From contig NZ_CP065359.1 of the NCBI RefSeq assembly GCF_019904295.1, forward strand, positions 3,063,001 through 3,127,000: a DNA stretch of 64,000 nucleotides, given 5' to 3'. The DNA is from Ruegeria sp. SCSIO 43209 (GTDB lineage Bacteria; Pseudomonadota; Alphaproteobacteria; Rhodobacterales; Rhodobacteraceae). The notes under the pieces are model-generated. The model saw only the letters and a program-made list of their open reading frames with translations. It was not told the DNA's origin and searched no databases. Below, piece by piece: positions 35,233 through 43,118 of this stretch (positions are counted from its first letter, which is position 1; the number at the start of each line of letters is the position of its first letter). The position numbers were made by a program, and so were the translations under genes.

Positions 35233-35979
35233 TCAGATGCATCGGCCTCCGTCCACTTCGAGGGCTGTGCCGGTGATCATGCTGGCCTCGTCCGAGCAGA
35301 GGAAACAGGCGGCGTTTGCCATGTCTTCGGGCGTTGAGAAGCGACCAAGCGGGATCGTTGACAGGAATTTGGCGCGGATTTCCGGAGTGTCTTCGCCCAT
35401 GAAGGATTTCAGCAGCGGTGTTTCGCCCGCCACCGGGCAGATCGCGTTGACGCGCACGCCCGAGGGGGCGAGTTCAACGGCCATCGTCTTGGTCGCGGTG
35501 ATCATCCAGCCTTTGGAGGCGTTGTACCAGTTCAGATTGGGGCGCGGTGACAGACCCGCGGTCGAGGCCACGTTCAGGATCGCCCCCGCGCCGTGTGTCT
35601 TCATCTGCGGAACAAAGGCGCGCGCGGTCAGGTAGACGGATTTCATGTTCACGGCGAAAACGCGGTCGAAATCATCTTCGCTGACGTCCTCCAATGGGGT
35701 CGGCAGGTGCGTTACGCCCGCATTATTCACCAGAATATCCAGTCGTCCAAATTCTTCCGACACCGCATGTGCCATGGCCTGAACCGATGCCGCATCCGAG
35801 ACGTCAACGTGCTGTGCGATGGCATTCGTGCCGACCGCAGACGCCATGTCGGAAGCCGCTTCGCCATTGATATCTGCGATCATCACGCGGGCGCCTTCGG
35901 TCAGGAACTTTTGCGCAATCCCAGCGCCGAACCCGGATGCGCCGCCGGTTACGATGGCGGTTTTTCCCTCAAGCCTCAT
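35233..35979 (-). CDS. Short-chain dehydrogenase/reductase
   Basis: A 248-residue classical SDR. The cofactor-binding glycine motif is VTGGASGFGAGIAQKF near residue 11, NNAG is near residue 88, the catalytic Ser is in LNVASTAG, and the YxxxK pair is in WYNASKGWM near 153-157. The C-terminus EASMITGTALEVDGGRCI is typical. The Asp-Ile-Asn after the second beta strand (MIADINGE) favours NAD(H). It resembles 3-oxoacyl-ACP reductase or glucose dehydrogenase-like members, but substrate is unknown. Possibly cotranscribed with the DmpA-like peptidase behind it. Confidence 0.88.
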   Translation of the reverse strand: MRLEGKTAIVTGGASGFGAGIAQKFLTEGARVMIADINGEAASDMASAVGTNAIAQHVDVSDAASVQAMAHAVSEEFGRLDILVNNAGVTHLPTPLEDVSEDDFDRVFAVNMKSVYLTARAFVPQMKTHGAGAILNVASTAGLSPRPNLNWYNASKGWMITATKTMAVELAPSGVRVNAICPVAGETPLLKSFMGEDTPEIRAKFLSTIPLGRFSTPEDMANAACFLCSDEASMITGTALEVDGGRCI

Positions 35980-36039
35980 GGCTTTACCTCCCCTGCGTCT
36001 TGCACCGGCAGAGTAGCAACGTGCAGCGAAACTGCCAGA

Positions 36040-36459
36040 TCAATCTTCGGACACTTTGCCTCGCAGGGCTTTGACATCCGCGCGGGCTTTCTTAGCAGCA
36101 AGCCTTCGCTTGACCGAACCATAAGTGGGTTTGGTCGCGATCCTGCGCTTGGGATTGACCAAAGCCCGCGTGATCAGTTCAGCCAACCGGGCGCGCGCGA
36201 TGTCGCGGTTGCGGGCCTGAGACCGTGTTTCTTCACATTGAATGATGATGGCGCCGTCCTTGGTCCAGCGACGTCCGGCCAGCCGTTTCAAACGTGTCTT
36301 GACCGGATCAGGCAAGGAGGGTGAGCGCGCGGCCTCGAACCGCAGCTCAACGGCGGTGGAGACCTTGTTGACGTTCTGCCCACCCGGACCAGAGGACCGC
36401 ACGAAGCTTTCGGTCATTTCCCAGTCTTGCAGGGCGATATCGTCGGTGATGCGCAACAT
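36040..36459 (-). CDS. arfB: Alternative ribosome-rescue factor ArfB (peptidyl-tRNA hydrolase, YaeJ)
   Basis: A 139-residue release-factor-like hydrolase that frees stalled ribosomes without a stop codon. The catalytic GGQ lies in RSSGPGGQNVNKVSTAVEL. The tail is long and strongly basic (RRIATKPTYGSVKRRLAAKKARADVKALRGK), as needed to enter the empty mRNA channel. The ATG at 36459 is preferred over a TTG at 36492, which would lie inside the upstream terminator. An intrinsic terminator stands about 30 bases before the start, so arfB needs either its own promoter in that gap or read-through of the leader-like element. Confidence 0.93.
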   Translation of the reverse strand: MLRITDDIALQDWEMTESFVRSSGPGGQNVNKVSTAVELRFEAARSPSLPDPVKTRLKRLAGRRWTKDGAIIIQCEETRSQARNRDIARARLAELITRALVNPKRRIATKPTYGSVKRRLAAKKARADVKALRGKVSED

Positions 36460-36488
36460 GGATCGGACCTTACAGGGCGCAGTTGAAA

Positions 36489-36520
36489 ACAAAAAGGGCC
36501 GCCCCGGCGGGACGGCCCTT
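36489..36520 (-). terminator. Strong intrinsic terminator just upstream of arfB
   Basis: The stem pairs 36494-36505 with 36509-36520 (11 of 12 pairs, one mismatch, 3-nt loop) and is followed on the minus strand by five T residues, then G and four more T residues. It ends the transcript carrying the small ORF at 36591-36647. Because its T-run ends about 30 bases before the arfB ATG, it could serve either as a simple end point for a short RNA or as an attenuator in front of arfB. Confidence 0.8.
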
Positions 36521-36590
36521 CGAAAGTTCAGGAGGTTGGGTCGGTTAGATCAATCGACCAGCCGGAGCGAGCGCTCCGCCAAGGGCTGCC

Positions 36591-36647
36591 TTAACAGGCG
36601 ATCCCCCCGGTTGTTCCAACACCTCTCTCCAATCTCTTTCTCGACAC
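36591..36647 (-). CDS. Putative 18-codon leader ORF with extended Shine-Dalgarno
   Basis: On the minus strand AAAGGAGGTGATCCAG (plus coordinates 36647-36662) is a 16-nt perfect complement of the usual 3' tail of 16S rRNA. Seven bases after its GGAGG lies a GTG opening an 18-codon ORF, MSRKRLERGVGTTGGIAC, ending at 36591. A second frame from a GTG at 36655 stays open for 36 codons to 36545 but has no room for a ribosome site. Downstream come a 6-7 bp hairpin at 36563-36578, an ACCTCCT segment that could pair with the Shine-Dalgarno, and the terminator at 36489-36520. Whether the peptide is made is unknown. Confidence 0.4.
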   Translation of the reverse strand: MSRKRLERGVGTTGGIAC

Positions 36648-36722
36648 TGGATCACCTCCTTTTCTATCTGTTGCGGTTAACAAGGAGCGTGACACAAGTT
36701 GTGCCAATCTCAAAGAACTTTT

Positions 36723-37370
36723 TTACGCAGGCTGTGCAGCGGTCAGACGGGCGACGATCACCTTGAACGGAATCAGGGCGATTAGTGCCAGCGACAGTTT
36801 CACCAGCCAGTCAGCGAAGGCCAGCGTCACCCACAGCGGGGCCATCGGGCCGGACAGCATGAAGGGCACAGGCTCCCACGCCCAGTTGATCGCAGCGTCT
36901 GCATTGGCACCAAAGACGGTAACCGAGGCCGAGAACGCCAGCGTAAAGAAGATCGCGGTGTCCAGCGCTGAACCGACCAGTGTCGACACCAGCGGCGCGC
37001 GCCACCAGCGGCCACCACGCAGTGAGTTGAACACAGTGACGTCGGTCAATTGCGCGATCAGGAAGGCGGTGCCCGAAGCGACTGCGATGCGCAGCGGCAC
37101 GGCGGCATAGGTGAAGCCGTCACCCTGCAGCATGATCTGGCTGCCGATCAGCGAGCAGATGATACCGGTGACAAATCCGGCGAATACGACCTTGCGGGCC
37201 GGACCCACGCCGTAGACGCGGTTCATGATGTCGGTGACCAGAAAGGCCAACGGATAGGTGAAGGCACCCCAGGTCAACAGGCCGTCAAGGATCAGGAACT
37301 GGACCAGGATGTTTGAGGCCACGACGATCGAGGCCATGGCAAGGATGCCGGGAATAAAGCTGCGTTGCAT
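36723..37370 (-). CDS. Queuosine precursor transporter (YhhQ family)
   Basis: A 215-residue inner-membrane protein with six to seven helices, of the family known from E. coli YhhQ that imports preQ0/preQ1 for tRNA queuosine. Recognisable stretches are ASNILVQFLILDGLLTWGAFTYPLAFLVTDIMNRVYG and the C-terminal FMLSGPMAPLWVTLAFADWLVKLSLALIALIPF. I looked for a preQ1 riboswitch in the 91-base leader and did not recognise one. It is 91 bases after the phytase-like gene on the same strand and 61 bases before the leader-like element. Confidence 0.88.
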   Translation of the reverse strand: MQRSFIPGILAMASIVVASNILVQFLILDGLLTWGAFTYPLAFLVTDIMNRVYGVGPARKVVFAGFVTGIICSLIGSQIMLQGDGFTYAAVPLRIAVASGTAFLIAQLTDVTVFNSLRGGRWWRAPLVSTLVGSALDTAIFFTLAFSASVTVFGANADAAINWAWEPVPFMLSGPMAPLWVTLAFADWLVKLSLALIALIPFKVIVARLTAAQPA

Positions 37371-37461
37371 TTTCAGATGCCCGTTTTGACAAGGTAGCGG
37401 CGACTTGGCCCCAGGCTCATCCCGAGGCAGGCCGTGCGTTTAGACCTTTGTCTGCCGCCTG

Positions 37462-38346
37462 TCAATCAGGCAGCAAGTATTCGACCAATTCAGTGCGTTG
37501 CAGAAAGAAGAAGTTGTCGTCGGAAATCATCGTTGCGCGCAGCCGCCCCTGCACATCGCGCCAGACAGAAAGGCCCTCGAGATTGTCATGCGTCCCGGTG
37601 CTGGTTTCGAACAGAATCTCTTGTGACACGGGTGCATCATCTGCGATCACCCAGCGCCGCAGTCGCGAGCGGAAGCCGAAAAATGACACCGCGCGCTCTA
37701 ACACATACAAACGCCCATCGGGCCCAAAATCTGCCGCAACCGGCAGGAACCTTCCACTCGGCGGCAAAACAAACGGCCTTGTCCAGTGGTGGCCATCCCA
37801 CCGATAGACGAGGATTTTACCGTCTGCGGTGCGGGATTTCTCGGTCAGGGTGTAAAGCCTGCCCCGATCATCGATCGCCAATGCTTCGAACGAGCCATTG
37901 CGCTCTAAATCATGAAAAGCCTCCGGGCGGGGCAATACCTTGGCTTTGGCCCCCGGTGTGGAATAATGGACCACTCGGTGCACACCTTCGAACGAGATAT
38001 ATAGGCTCCCATCCGGAGCGACAGCGATCCCTTCGGAATCCCCTGCCCGACCGCTCAGGCTGCGCCCTTTGCTCGAGAAGATGGGTCCGTATCTCAGTAT
38101 CTGGATATTCCTGATTTGGTCTCCATCCCGGTTGATCCGCGCGGTCACAAGCCTCGACCGGTCGCCGAGCACGATCATTTGCCGGCCGTTTTCCGACAAA
38201 TGAAGGGCCGAGAACCCGCCAAACCAACCGGCACTGTTGTTCCAGTCAAATCGGGCTAGAAGCGTTGCCGGGCTGGTACCAACTGCCGAAACGGCACTGG
38301 CCAACAGCGTTGCAACAATCAGTTGGATTGCAAGACTGCGGCGCAT
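37462..38346 (-). CDS. Exported esterase-like activity of phytase family protein
   Basis: A 294-residue protein with an N-terminal signal (RSLAIQLIVATLLASAVSAVG). Repeated beta-propeller-like strands follow, with GGFSALHLSENGRQMIVLGDRSR, DSEGIAVAPDGSLYISFEG, SFEALAIDDRGRLYTLTEK and HDNLEGLSVWRDVQGRLRATMISDDN. This pattern matches the 'esterase-like activity of phytase' family; catalytic activity in this group is poorly established. Its start overlaps the end of mepA by 28 bases, so it is expressed from the same transcript and probably acts in the periplasm. Confidence 0.82.
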   Translation of the reverse strand: MRRSLAIQLIVATLLASAVSAVGTSPATLLARFDWNNSAGWFGGFSALHLSENGRQMIVLGDRSRLVTARINRDGDQIRNIQILRYGPIFSSKGRSLSGRAGDSEGIAVAPDGSLYISFEGVHRVVHYSTPGAKAKVLPRPEAFHDLERNGSFEALAIDDRGRLYTLTEKSRTADGKILVYRWDGHHWTRPFVLPPSGRFLPVAADFGPDGRLYVLERAVSFFGFRSRLRRWVIADDAPVSQEILFETSTGTHDNLEGLSVWRDVQGRLRATMISDDNFFFLQRTELVEYLLPD

Positions 38347-39182
38347 TGCTGGGGAAGGTCCGCCATTCGATATTCACGACGTTTCTTGGGCGGCGGCGCA
38401 TTTGGATCAGGTGGCGGTGGGTTCAGAATATTGCGCACCCATTGCTGCGCCTCGGCGCAACCATCACCCTTGGGTGGCGGGTCCTGATTTACACAGCCTT
38501 TCGATCCTTTCGGGCATTTCAGCCGCACGTGGAAATGATAGTGATGTCCCCACCATGGCCGGATCTTGCGCAGATAGGCTTTGTTGCCCTTCTCGTCATT
38601 GCACATCTGCACCTTTGCACCCGGGAATACGAAGATCCGGGCAACGCGCTTGTCCTTGGCGGCTTCGCGCAATACCGCATGGTGCTGCTTGGTCCAGTTG
38701 CCGTTTACATACGCGCCGTTCGCGCGGCGCAAGGATATAGACGAGATATTCTCGCGTGCTTTGCGGCTTAGGCGCATGTTATCGCCCGGCAGCATCCAGA
38801 TATCGATATCCAAACCCAACTGGTGCGAACGATGGCCCGAGGTCATCGGCCCACCCCGCGGTTGGCTGATATCCCCGATATAGAGACCATTCCACCCCGG
38901 TTGTTTCGCGGCAAACCGGCTGAGATCCTGCACATAGTCGATCGCCTGAGGATGCCCCCAATTGCGATTGCGCGACAGGCGCATGGCTTGCCAAGTTGGC
39001 CCGGTTTCAGGGAGTTGCACCGACCCGGCGGCGCACCCGCGCGAATAACTGCCGAATGCGGCAGATTTTTGCTGCGACCCAACCTTCTGGGCTCCGAATA
39101 ACTGTTTGGCCAAGGGCTGTGCGGTAGCCACGCCTGCCAGTGCTATTGCGGCCAGAACGGCCAAAAAACGTAGTAAAATCAT
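38319..39182 (-). CDS. mepA: Penicillin-insensitive murein endopeptidase MepA
   Basis: A 287-residue periplasmic LAS-type zinc endopeptidase cutting peptidoglycan cross-links. It has a signal peptide (LLRFLAVLAAIALAGVATA). Metal and active-site residues lie in TSGHRSHQLGLDIDIWM and WWGHHYHFHVRLKCP, the second giving the HxH motif. Paired cysteines (CAAGSV, MCND, CPKGSKGCV, CAEAQQWV) suggest disulfides. The C-terminus is Pro-rich (NPPPPDPNAPPPKKRR). It overlaps the MFS gene stop by four bases upstream and the phytase-like gene by 28 bases downstream, forming a three-gene operon. Confidence 0.93.
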   Translation of the reverse strand: MILLRFLAVLAAIALAGVATAQPLAKQLFGAQKVGSQQKSAAFGSYSRGCAAGSVQLPETGPTWQAMRLSRNRNWGHPQAIDYVQDLSRFAAKQPGWNGLYIGDISQPRGGPMTSGHRSHQLGLDIDIWMLPGDNMRLSRKARENISSISLRRANGAYVNGNWTKQHHAVLREAAKDKRVARIFVFPGAKVQMCNDEKGNKAYLRKIRPWWGHHYHFHVRLKCPKGSKGCVNQDPPPKGDGCAEAQQWVRNILNPPPPDPNAPPPKKRREYRMADLPQQCAAVLQSN

Positions 39183-40546
39183 CTGCTCTGATCCCCTTCC
39201 GGTTTCACCCAGCGCATCAGGACTAGGCCCAGAATAAACAACAGAATGATCGGTGACACCCCCAGTCTTGCACTACCGGTTGCTGCTGTTGCTATTCCGA
39301 TCAATAGCGGCGCTGCAAAGGCGGTCGCCCGACCCGAAAGCCCGTACAGCCCAAAACTCTCGACCGGGGTGGCGGGATCAGTATGGCGTACCATCATTGA
39401 ACGGCTGGCGGATTGCAGAATACCTCCCATGCCGCCGATCAGAACTCCGCACCCGAAGAACGCCATGTCCGGCAGGCCCGAGCCTACGGGTAATGAAATT
39501 CCGTAGATCTGTGTTCGATCCATCGACACAACCGTTACGCAGACAAAGATCAGAACCCAAATCGCAACCAATATCACCGGTTTAGGGCCGTACTTGCGAT
39601 CCATCTTGCCCCCGATCCACGCAAAGATGGCCGAGGCCAGAACGCTGACGATTCCAAATACGCCGATTTTTATCAGGTCCCATTCAAGCACCAACCGCGC
39701 GTAGACGCCTCCGAAACTGTATAGCCCGTTCAACGCGTCGCGATAGAACATCGACGACCCCAGATAGGTCGCCAGACTGACCCGGTGACGCAAAGCCGCC
39801 ACGGACTTGCCCAGCAAGCGCAGCGCCTCACCCACGCTACCCTGTTTGTTGGTCTCAGGATCATCCCGAACCCACAGGAAATACGGCACCATGAACAACA
39901 CGAACCATCCAGCGGTGAAGGGGCCGACAAACCGCGTCCCTTCACGCGTTGCCGCATCCAGCCCGAACAACGGATCCATACCAATCAAGGTCTTGCCGTT
40001 GGGCTGTTCAACAAACAGCGCCAGCATGATGGCCAGCGACAGCAGGCCTCCGAAATAGCCGAAGGCGAAGCCCGAACCTGAAATCTCGCCCACTTCTCTA
40101 TCGTCACCCAGATCGGGCAGCTGAGAGTTGATGAAGATCAGTGCATATTCTGCGCCCACAAAGCCCAGACCAAAAGCCGACAGCATCAACCACATGTTCG
40201 AGCCATCGGGCATCGTGTACCACAACGCGGCAGACCCCACCGCGTACATCACCGAAAACCCGAGAATCCACGGGATGCGCCGACCCGAAACATCCGCCAT
40301 CGCGCCCAACAGGGGCGCTCCGAACGCGATGATCAGCCCAGTTATGGTCAGGCAATTCGCCCAGACGGTCTGCGCCTGCGCCGCCGCAGCATCGGTGTCT
40401 AATCCGGTATTCGCATAGTATTGAGCCGCCACCCCGGCGAAATAGGGGCCAAAGACAAAGGTCACCAGCAGTGTATGGAACGGCTGGCTGGCCCAGTCGA
40501 AAAACCACCAGCCCCAGATGCGCTTACGCTTGGAAATCTCCGCCAT
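39179..40546 (-). CDS. MFS permease of the UMF1 / Atg22-like group
   Basis: A 455-residue protein with about twelve transmembrane segments. It begins with KRIWGWWFFDWASQPFHTLLVTFVFGPYF, the Atg22/UMF1 signature (a WxxxDWA motif at helix 1). GAPLLGAMADVSGRRIPWILG is the loop 2-3 region. A central charged loop (FLWVRDDPETNKQGSVGEAL) separates the halves. Substrate is unknown for most bacterial members, though some are linked to amino acid or cell-wall fragment transport. Linkage to mepA through an ATGA overlap could suggest muropeptide-related transport, which is inference. Confidence 0.85.
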   Translation of the reverse strand: MAEISKRKRIWGWWFFDWASQPFHTLLVTFVFGPYFAGVAAQYYANTGLDTDAAAAQAQTVWANCLTITGLIIAFGAPLLGAMADVSGRRIPWILGFSVMYAVGSAALWYTMPDGSNMWLMLSAFGLGFVGAEYALIFINSQLPDLGDDREVGEISGSGFAFGYFGGLLSLAIMLALFVEQPNGKTLIGMDPLFGLDAATREGTRFVGPFTAGWFVLFMVPYFLWVRDDPETNKQGSVGEALRLLGKSVAALRHRVSLATYLGSSMFYRDALNGLYSFGGVYARLVLEWDLIKIGVFGIVSVLASAIFAWIGGKMDRKYGPKPVILVAIWVLIFVCVTVVSMDRTQIYGISLPVGSGLPDMAFFGCGVLIGGMGGILQSASRSMMVRHTDPATPVESFGLYGLSGRATAFAAPLLIGIATAATGSARLGVSPIILLFILGLVLMRWVKPEGDQSR

Positions 40547-40679
40547 CTCTGCCCCATATTATTATTGTTGCGATCATAAGACGGGGCTTTGGGTCAATTC
40601 GCAAGCGTTCTGTTGGGGCGCACTTGCTCTTTGCGGCTGTGACGCTTAGGTCTCAGGACAATTGACGAACGGAGTGCCC

Positions 40680-40967
40680 ATGCTGTCGCTGATCCAAATC
40701 CTTCTGCTGATCCTGGACATTGTCTGGTTCATCATCCTTGCCCATGTGATCATGAGCTGGCTGATCAACTTCCAGGTGCTGAACCTGCACCAGCAACTGG
40801 TGGCGCAAATCTGGTACGGACTGAACCGTTTGTTAGAGCCGATCTACGGCCCCATTCGCCGCATTCTGCCCGCCATGGGCGGTCTGGATCTGACCCCTCT
40901 GGTGGTGCTGATCGGAGTCTATGCGTTGCGGATCATCCTGATCAACAACGCGGTCTATTTCTACTGA
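40680..40967 (+). CDS. YggT family small membrane protein
   Basis: A 95-residue protein with two hydrophobic regions (LIQILLLILDIVWFIILAHVIMSWL and LTPLVVLIGVYALRIILI). Between them is the YggT signature LNRLLEPIYGPIRRILPAMGGLDLTPL. The ATG at 40680 has GGAG five bases upstream. YggT proteins are linked to osmotic tolerance and, in Gram-positive bacteria, cell division (SepG/YlmG), but biochemical function is unclear. Monocistronic, divergent from the MFS gene and 78 bases before recQ. Confidence 0.87.
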   Translation: MLSLIQILLLILDIVWFIILAHVIMSWLINFQVLNLHQQLVAQIWYGLNRLLEPIYGPIRRILPAMGGLDLTPLVVLIGVYALRIILINNAVYFY

Positions 40968-40997
40968 CCTCTTGTTCACCGAATCTTAGTATGTGAT

Positions 40998-41036
40998 GGT
41001 CCTGTCTTAAGAGCAGATAAACCATAAAACAGGACC
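40998..41036 (+). promoter_or_regulatory. Inverted repeat in the recQ leader covering the ribosome site
   Basis: GGTCCTGT (40998-41005) and ACAGGACC (41029-41036) form a perfect 8-bp inverted repeat with a 23-nt A/T-rich loop, ending ten bases before the recQ ATG. The AGGA that is the only visible ribosome site sits in the right arm, so folding would hide it. Alternatively it is the hairpin of a terminator for the YggT gene, but no T-run follows. Confidence 0.4.
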
Positions 41037-41045
41037 CTCCGTCGC

Positions 41046-43085
41046 ATGTTCGACTCCGCACCCTTGTTGCGAGACGTTTTCGGATTCGACGACTTCCGCC
41101 CCGGTCAGGAAGAGATCGTCGACGCCGTGACCGCAGGTGAAAACGTGCTGGCGATCATGCCCACTGGTGGGGGCAAGTCCTTATGTTTCCAATTACCTGC
41201 GTTGCTGCGAGACGGCGTGACTGTTGTGATCTCTCCGCTGATCGCCTTGATGCGCGATCAGGTGCGTGGGCTGCAGGAAGCCGGTGTCGAGGCGGGCGCG
41301 CTCACCTCGGGCAACACCCCCGAAGAAACTGATGCGGTGTGGGACGCATTAGAGGCTGGGCGGCTCAAGCTTCTGTATATGGCGCCCGAGCGTCTGGCCG
41401 CCGGGTCGGCGCTGGGGATGCTGCGCAGGATCAACGTCAATCTGATCGCGGTGGATGAGGCCCATTGTGTCAGCCAATGGGGCCACGATTTCCGCCCTGA
41501 TTATCTGCGGATCGGAAAGCTGCGGCGCGCTTTGAATGTTCCCCTCGCCGCGTTCACCGCGACAGCGGATGCGGAAACGCAGGACGAGATCGTCGAAAAA
41601 CTGTTCGACGGTGTTGAGCCGCGCAAGTTCCTGCGGGGGTTCGACAGGCCCAATATCCATCTGGCTTTTGCCGCCAAGGATGGACCGCGCAAACAGATCC
41701 TCGATTTCGCTGCCGCGCGTAAAACCCAATCCGGCATCGTCTATTGCGGGACCCGCAACAAGACCGAGGTGCTGGCGCAAGCCCTGCGCGCCGAAGGTCA
41801 CACGGCCTGCCACTATCACGGCGGGATGGAGGCCGAGGATCGCCGCATCGTGGAAGCTCGCTTTGCGCGCGAGGACGGGCTGATTGTCGTCGCTACGGTC
41901 GCCTTTGGCATGGGTATCGACAAGCCGGACATCCGCTGGGTCGCCCATGCGGATTTGCCGAAATCGATCGAGGCCTATTATCAAGAAATCGGTCGCGCCG
42001 GACGCGATGGTGGACCAGCCGAGACCCTGACCCTGTTCGGGCCTGACGATATCCGACTACGACGCTCACAGATCGACGAAGGACTGGCCCCACCTGAACG
42101 GCGCATGGCGGATCATGCGCGTCTTAACGCGCTGCTGGGATTGGCCGAAGCACTGAAATGCCGCCGCCAGACCTTGCTGGGGTATTTTGGGGAACAGGCT
42201 GAACCCTGCGGCAAGTGCGATCTCTGCGACAACCCGCCCGAAGTCTTCGACGGCACAACGCCCGTCCGCATGGCTCTGTCCGCCATGCTACGCACCGAGG
42301 AATGGTTCGGCGCAGGTCATCTGATCGACATTCTGCTTGCCAACGAGACCGATAAAATTCGCGCACGGCGACACGACAATCTGTCCACCTACGGCATCGG
42401 CAAGGACTGGTCGCGCCCGCAATGGCAAGCGATCTTCAGGCAGATGATGGGCCATGATTTGGTGCGCCCCGACCCTGAACGCCACGGCGCGCTGCGTATG
42501 ACAGAAACCGCCAAACCCATCCTGAAAGGTGAGGCGTTGATCGATCTGCGCAAGGATACCATCCGCAAAGCCACCCGACGACCCGCTGTCAAAGCGATGG
42601 TGTCCGAGGAAGACGCGCCGCTGCTCTCGGCGCTCAAGGCCAAGCGGCGCGCACTGGCCGAGGCCGCTCGGGTCCCGGCTTATGTTATTTTTCCTGATCG
42701 CACCCTAATTGAGATGGCAGAAACCCGACCTGCAAATCTGGACGACATGGCGCGGATCAGCGGTATTGGGTCAAAGAAACTGGAGCGCTATGGTTCCACT
42801 TTCCTTGAGGTGCTGACCGGCGCGGTAGAAGAATTGCACCCGGCGCGGCGCAAGCTTGCCGGCCGCAATCAGGGCGACATTTACGATCAGTTGCTTGAGG
42901 TTCAATCGCAATTGTCGCGTGGCCCCGACGGGATCGACAAACCGCTAAGCTGCACGGCCTCGCAATTGGCGAAAGTGGCACAACTGCACCCGGATGATCC
43001 ACGAGCGATGGAGCAGGTTCTGGGTGACCGTCGTCACGAAAGGTTTGGCGCGGCGTTTCTGGACGTGCTGCAACAGGCGGGCTAG
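41046..43085 (+). CDS. recQ: ATP-dependent DNA helicase RecQ
   Basis: A 679-residue superfamily-2 helicase acting in recombination and replication-fork repair. Domain 1 has motif 0 FGFDDFRPGQEEIVDA, Walker A MPTGGGKSLCFQLP, the DEAH box AVDEAHCVSQWGHDFRP, and the 3'-5' polarity loop region. Domain 2 has TVAFGMGIDKPDIRWVAH and QEIGRAGRDG. The RQC region carries zinc cysteines in GEQAEPCGKCDLCDNP. An HRDC-type domain lies near residues 530-610 (YVIFPDRTLIEMAETRP) and a further C-terminal segment follows. Length is somewhat above E. coli RecQ. The next gene, yaaA, starts 34 bases downstream. Confidence 0.95.
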   Translation: MFDSAPLLRDVFGFDDFRPGQEEIVDAVTAGENVLAIMPTGGGKSLCFQLPALLRDGVTVVISPLIALMRDQVRGLQEAGVEAGALTSGNTPEETDAVWDALEAGRLKLLYMAPERLAAGSALGMLRRINVNLIAVDEAHCVSQWGHDFRPDYLRIGKLRRALNVPLAAFTATADAETQDEIVEKLFDGVEPRKFLRGFDRPNIHLAFAAKDGPRKQILDFAAARKTQSGIVYCGTRNKTEVLAQALRAEGHTACHYHGGMEAEDRRIVEARFAREDGLIVVATVAFGMGIDKPDIRWVAHADLPKSIEAYYQEIGRAGRDGGPAETLTLFGPDDIRLRRSQIDEGLAPPERRMADHARLNALLGLAEALKCRRQTLLGYFGEQAEPCGKCDLCDNPPEVFDGTTPVRMALSAMLRTEEWFGAGHLIDILLANETDKIRARRHDNLSTYGIGKDWSRPQWQAIFRQMMGHDLVRPDPERHGALRMTETAKPILKGEALIDLRKDTIRKATRRPAVKAMVSEEDAPLLSALKAKRRALAEAARVPAYVIFPDRTLIEMAETRPANLDDMARISGIGSKKLERYGSTFLEVLTGAVEELHPARRKLAGRNQGDIYDQLLEVQSQLSRGPDGIDKPLSCTASQLAKVAQLHPDDPRAMEQVLGDRRHERFGAAFLDVLQQAG

Positions 43086-43118
43086 ATACGCCTGAGCAGG
43101 CGAGAAACGAGGGCGGAT

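Noticed and set aside
36640..36665. Possible fragment of a 16S rRNA gene, because the plus strand matches the rRNA 3' tail
   Set aside because: Bases upstream of the match do not resemble the rest of helix 45, and the match is better explained as an extended Shine-Dalgarno on the minus strand.
37371..37461. preQ1 riboswitch upstream of the queuosine precursor transporter
   Set aside because: The leader is GC-rich with some self-complementarity but does not show the short stem and A-rich tail of preQ1-I or the preQ1-II layout.
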